NCBI GenBank assembly: GCA_002104895.1
Contig: MCFG01000555.1
Coordinates: 1 to 31,777, forward strand
Direction: 5' to 3'
Source: Anaeromyces robustus
Taxonomy: Eukaryota; Neocallimastigomycota; Neocallimastigomycetes; Neocallimastigales; Neocallimastigaceae
Length of the DNA: 31,777 nt
Numbering within the stretch: the stretch's first letter is position 1; every line of letters begins with the position of its first letter. The translations under genes and the position numbers were made by a program. Shown here in pieces: positions 31,130 through 31,777 of this stretch. Below the pieces are notes generated by a model. It did not search any database and was not told the DNA's origin. It saw nothing but the letters and a program-made list of their open reading frames with translations.

Positions 31130-31777
31130 TCAAGTTGGAAAGTTATTATCATTATTAGATGCGTGTGACCTACTGTCTTGTCCTACTGAATTGTCAGCTT
31201 CGACGCTCTTGGTTAGATTGTTGGGATACCTATTGAATAATGACCAGATCTGGCCACTAACAGTAGGCATAATTCTAAGTAAAAGTGCGGATGTACGTAC
31301 CAAAAGTGGAACATCCGAAAAGGTGCTAGGTTTAAGTTGCGCCTTACAAAGACTGTTCCACTCCTCTTTCCCCAAGTTATAATGATTAACTCTTCCACCA
31401 AGAAGGAAATAATATACCCTACTCCATTCCAACGAGTTGGAATGAAAATTTACCCCACTTGAAGCATTACTAACTAAATTATTATAATTAATACTATTAT
31501 TTAAACTATTATTATTGTTGTTGATACTATAACTGAAAGTATTATTTAAGTTGTAAGTTAAACTAACATAATGAATAAAACTATTAGAAACTAAGAAAGT
31601 ATTATTTCGTGAAGAATTCTCCAAGGAGGAGAAATTGTTGAAGTAATTAAAACCAAAAAAAATGTTGTTGATAGTTAAATTATTAATGAATTGAGAGTAG
31701 TTGTATAGAAAATATGTAGATAAGCTAGTACTATTACTATTACTAACATTATTAATATTACTATTATCATTGCTATT
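31130..31777 (-). CDS. Partial Asn/Ser-rich reading frame of unknown function, running off the right edge
   Basis: The minus strand is open from the window edge to a TGA at 31130-31132, at least 215 codons, and the start lies outside. The upstream half is Asn/Ser/Tyr-rich (NSNDNSNINN, SINNNNNSLNNS). The downstream half (about 31150-31450) is complex and has about 40% GC, far above the surroundings: EWSRVYYFLLGGRVNHYNLG, KEEWNSLCKAQLKPSTF, SGQIWSLFNRYPNNL. I do not recognise a family. The composition jump recalls the island at 22541-23084 and fits a mobile-element protein or transferred gene, but no diagnostic motif is visible. It could also be the last exon of an ordinary gene. Confidence 0.45.
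   Translation of the reverse strand, partial: NSNDNSNINNVSNSNSTSLSTYFLYNYSQFINNLTINNIFFGFNYFNNFSSLENSSRNNTFLVSNSFIHYVSLTYNLNNTFSYSINNNNNSLNNSINYNNLVSNASSGVNFHSNSLEWSRVYYFLLGGRVNHYNLGKEEWNSLCKAQLKPSTFSDVPLLVRTSALLLRIMPTVSGQIWSLFNRYPNNLTKSVEADNSVGQDSRSHASNNDNNFPT

Overview
The window is about 85% A+T, with long poly-A/poly-T runs, (AAT)n and (TAAA)n microsatellites, sparse genes, short spliceosomal introns (GT...AG) and asparagine-rich proteins. A bacterial-type secreted 5'-nucleotidase sits beside a beta-helix/class C 7TM receptor. Together these point to an anaerobic gut fungus (Neocallimastigomycota). The genus cannot be told from the sequence.

Layout. 1-3529 is non-coding and holds two old copies of a repeat about 1.14 kb apart. 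3530-5019 (-) is a two-exon gene for a single-pass membrane protein with a cysteine-bearing ectodomain and a low-complexity cytoplasmic tail. 5020-6478 is spacer with a tetranucleotide array of nearly 300 bp and a small tandem duplication. 6479-13276 (-) is an 11-exon gene that I assembled from splice signals and phase: signal peptide, beta-helix ectodomain, cysteine-rich EGF-like linker, seven-helix class C GPCR core with a very long second intracellular loop, and a Cys/His tail (1502 aa). 13277-15633 is spacer. 15634-16987 (-) is a two-exon BAR-domain-like gene (314 aa). 16988-22540 shows no gene. 22541-23084 is an isolated island of about 42% GC flanked by near-identical short repeats, probably an insertion. 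23085-27985 has tandem duplications and an Asn/Thr-rich open segment that looks like a relict or orphan exon. 27986-29986 (+) is an intronless secreted 5'-nucleotidase of bacterial type with an acidic repeat tail. 29987-31129 is homopolymer-rich spacer. 31130-31777 (-) is a partial Asn/Ser-rich reading frame of unusual base composition that runs off the right edge.

How the genes relate. The three minus-strand genes lie head to tail but are far apart, and nothing suggests co-transcription. Two are cell-surface proteins (a candidate receptor and a type I membrane protein), one probably shapes membranes inside the cell, and the nucleotidase would scavenge nucleosides and phosphate outside the cell. 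No tRNA, rRNA, CRISPR array or bacterial operon structure was seen. Promoters and poly(A) signals cannot be called reliably in DNA this AT-rich.
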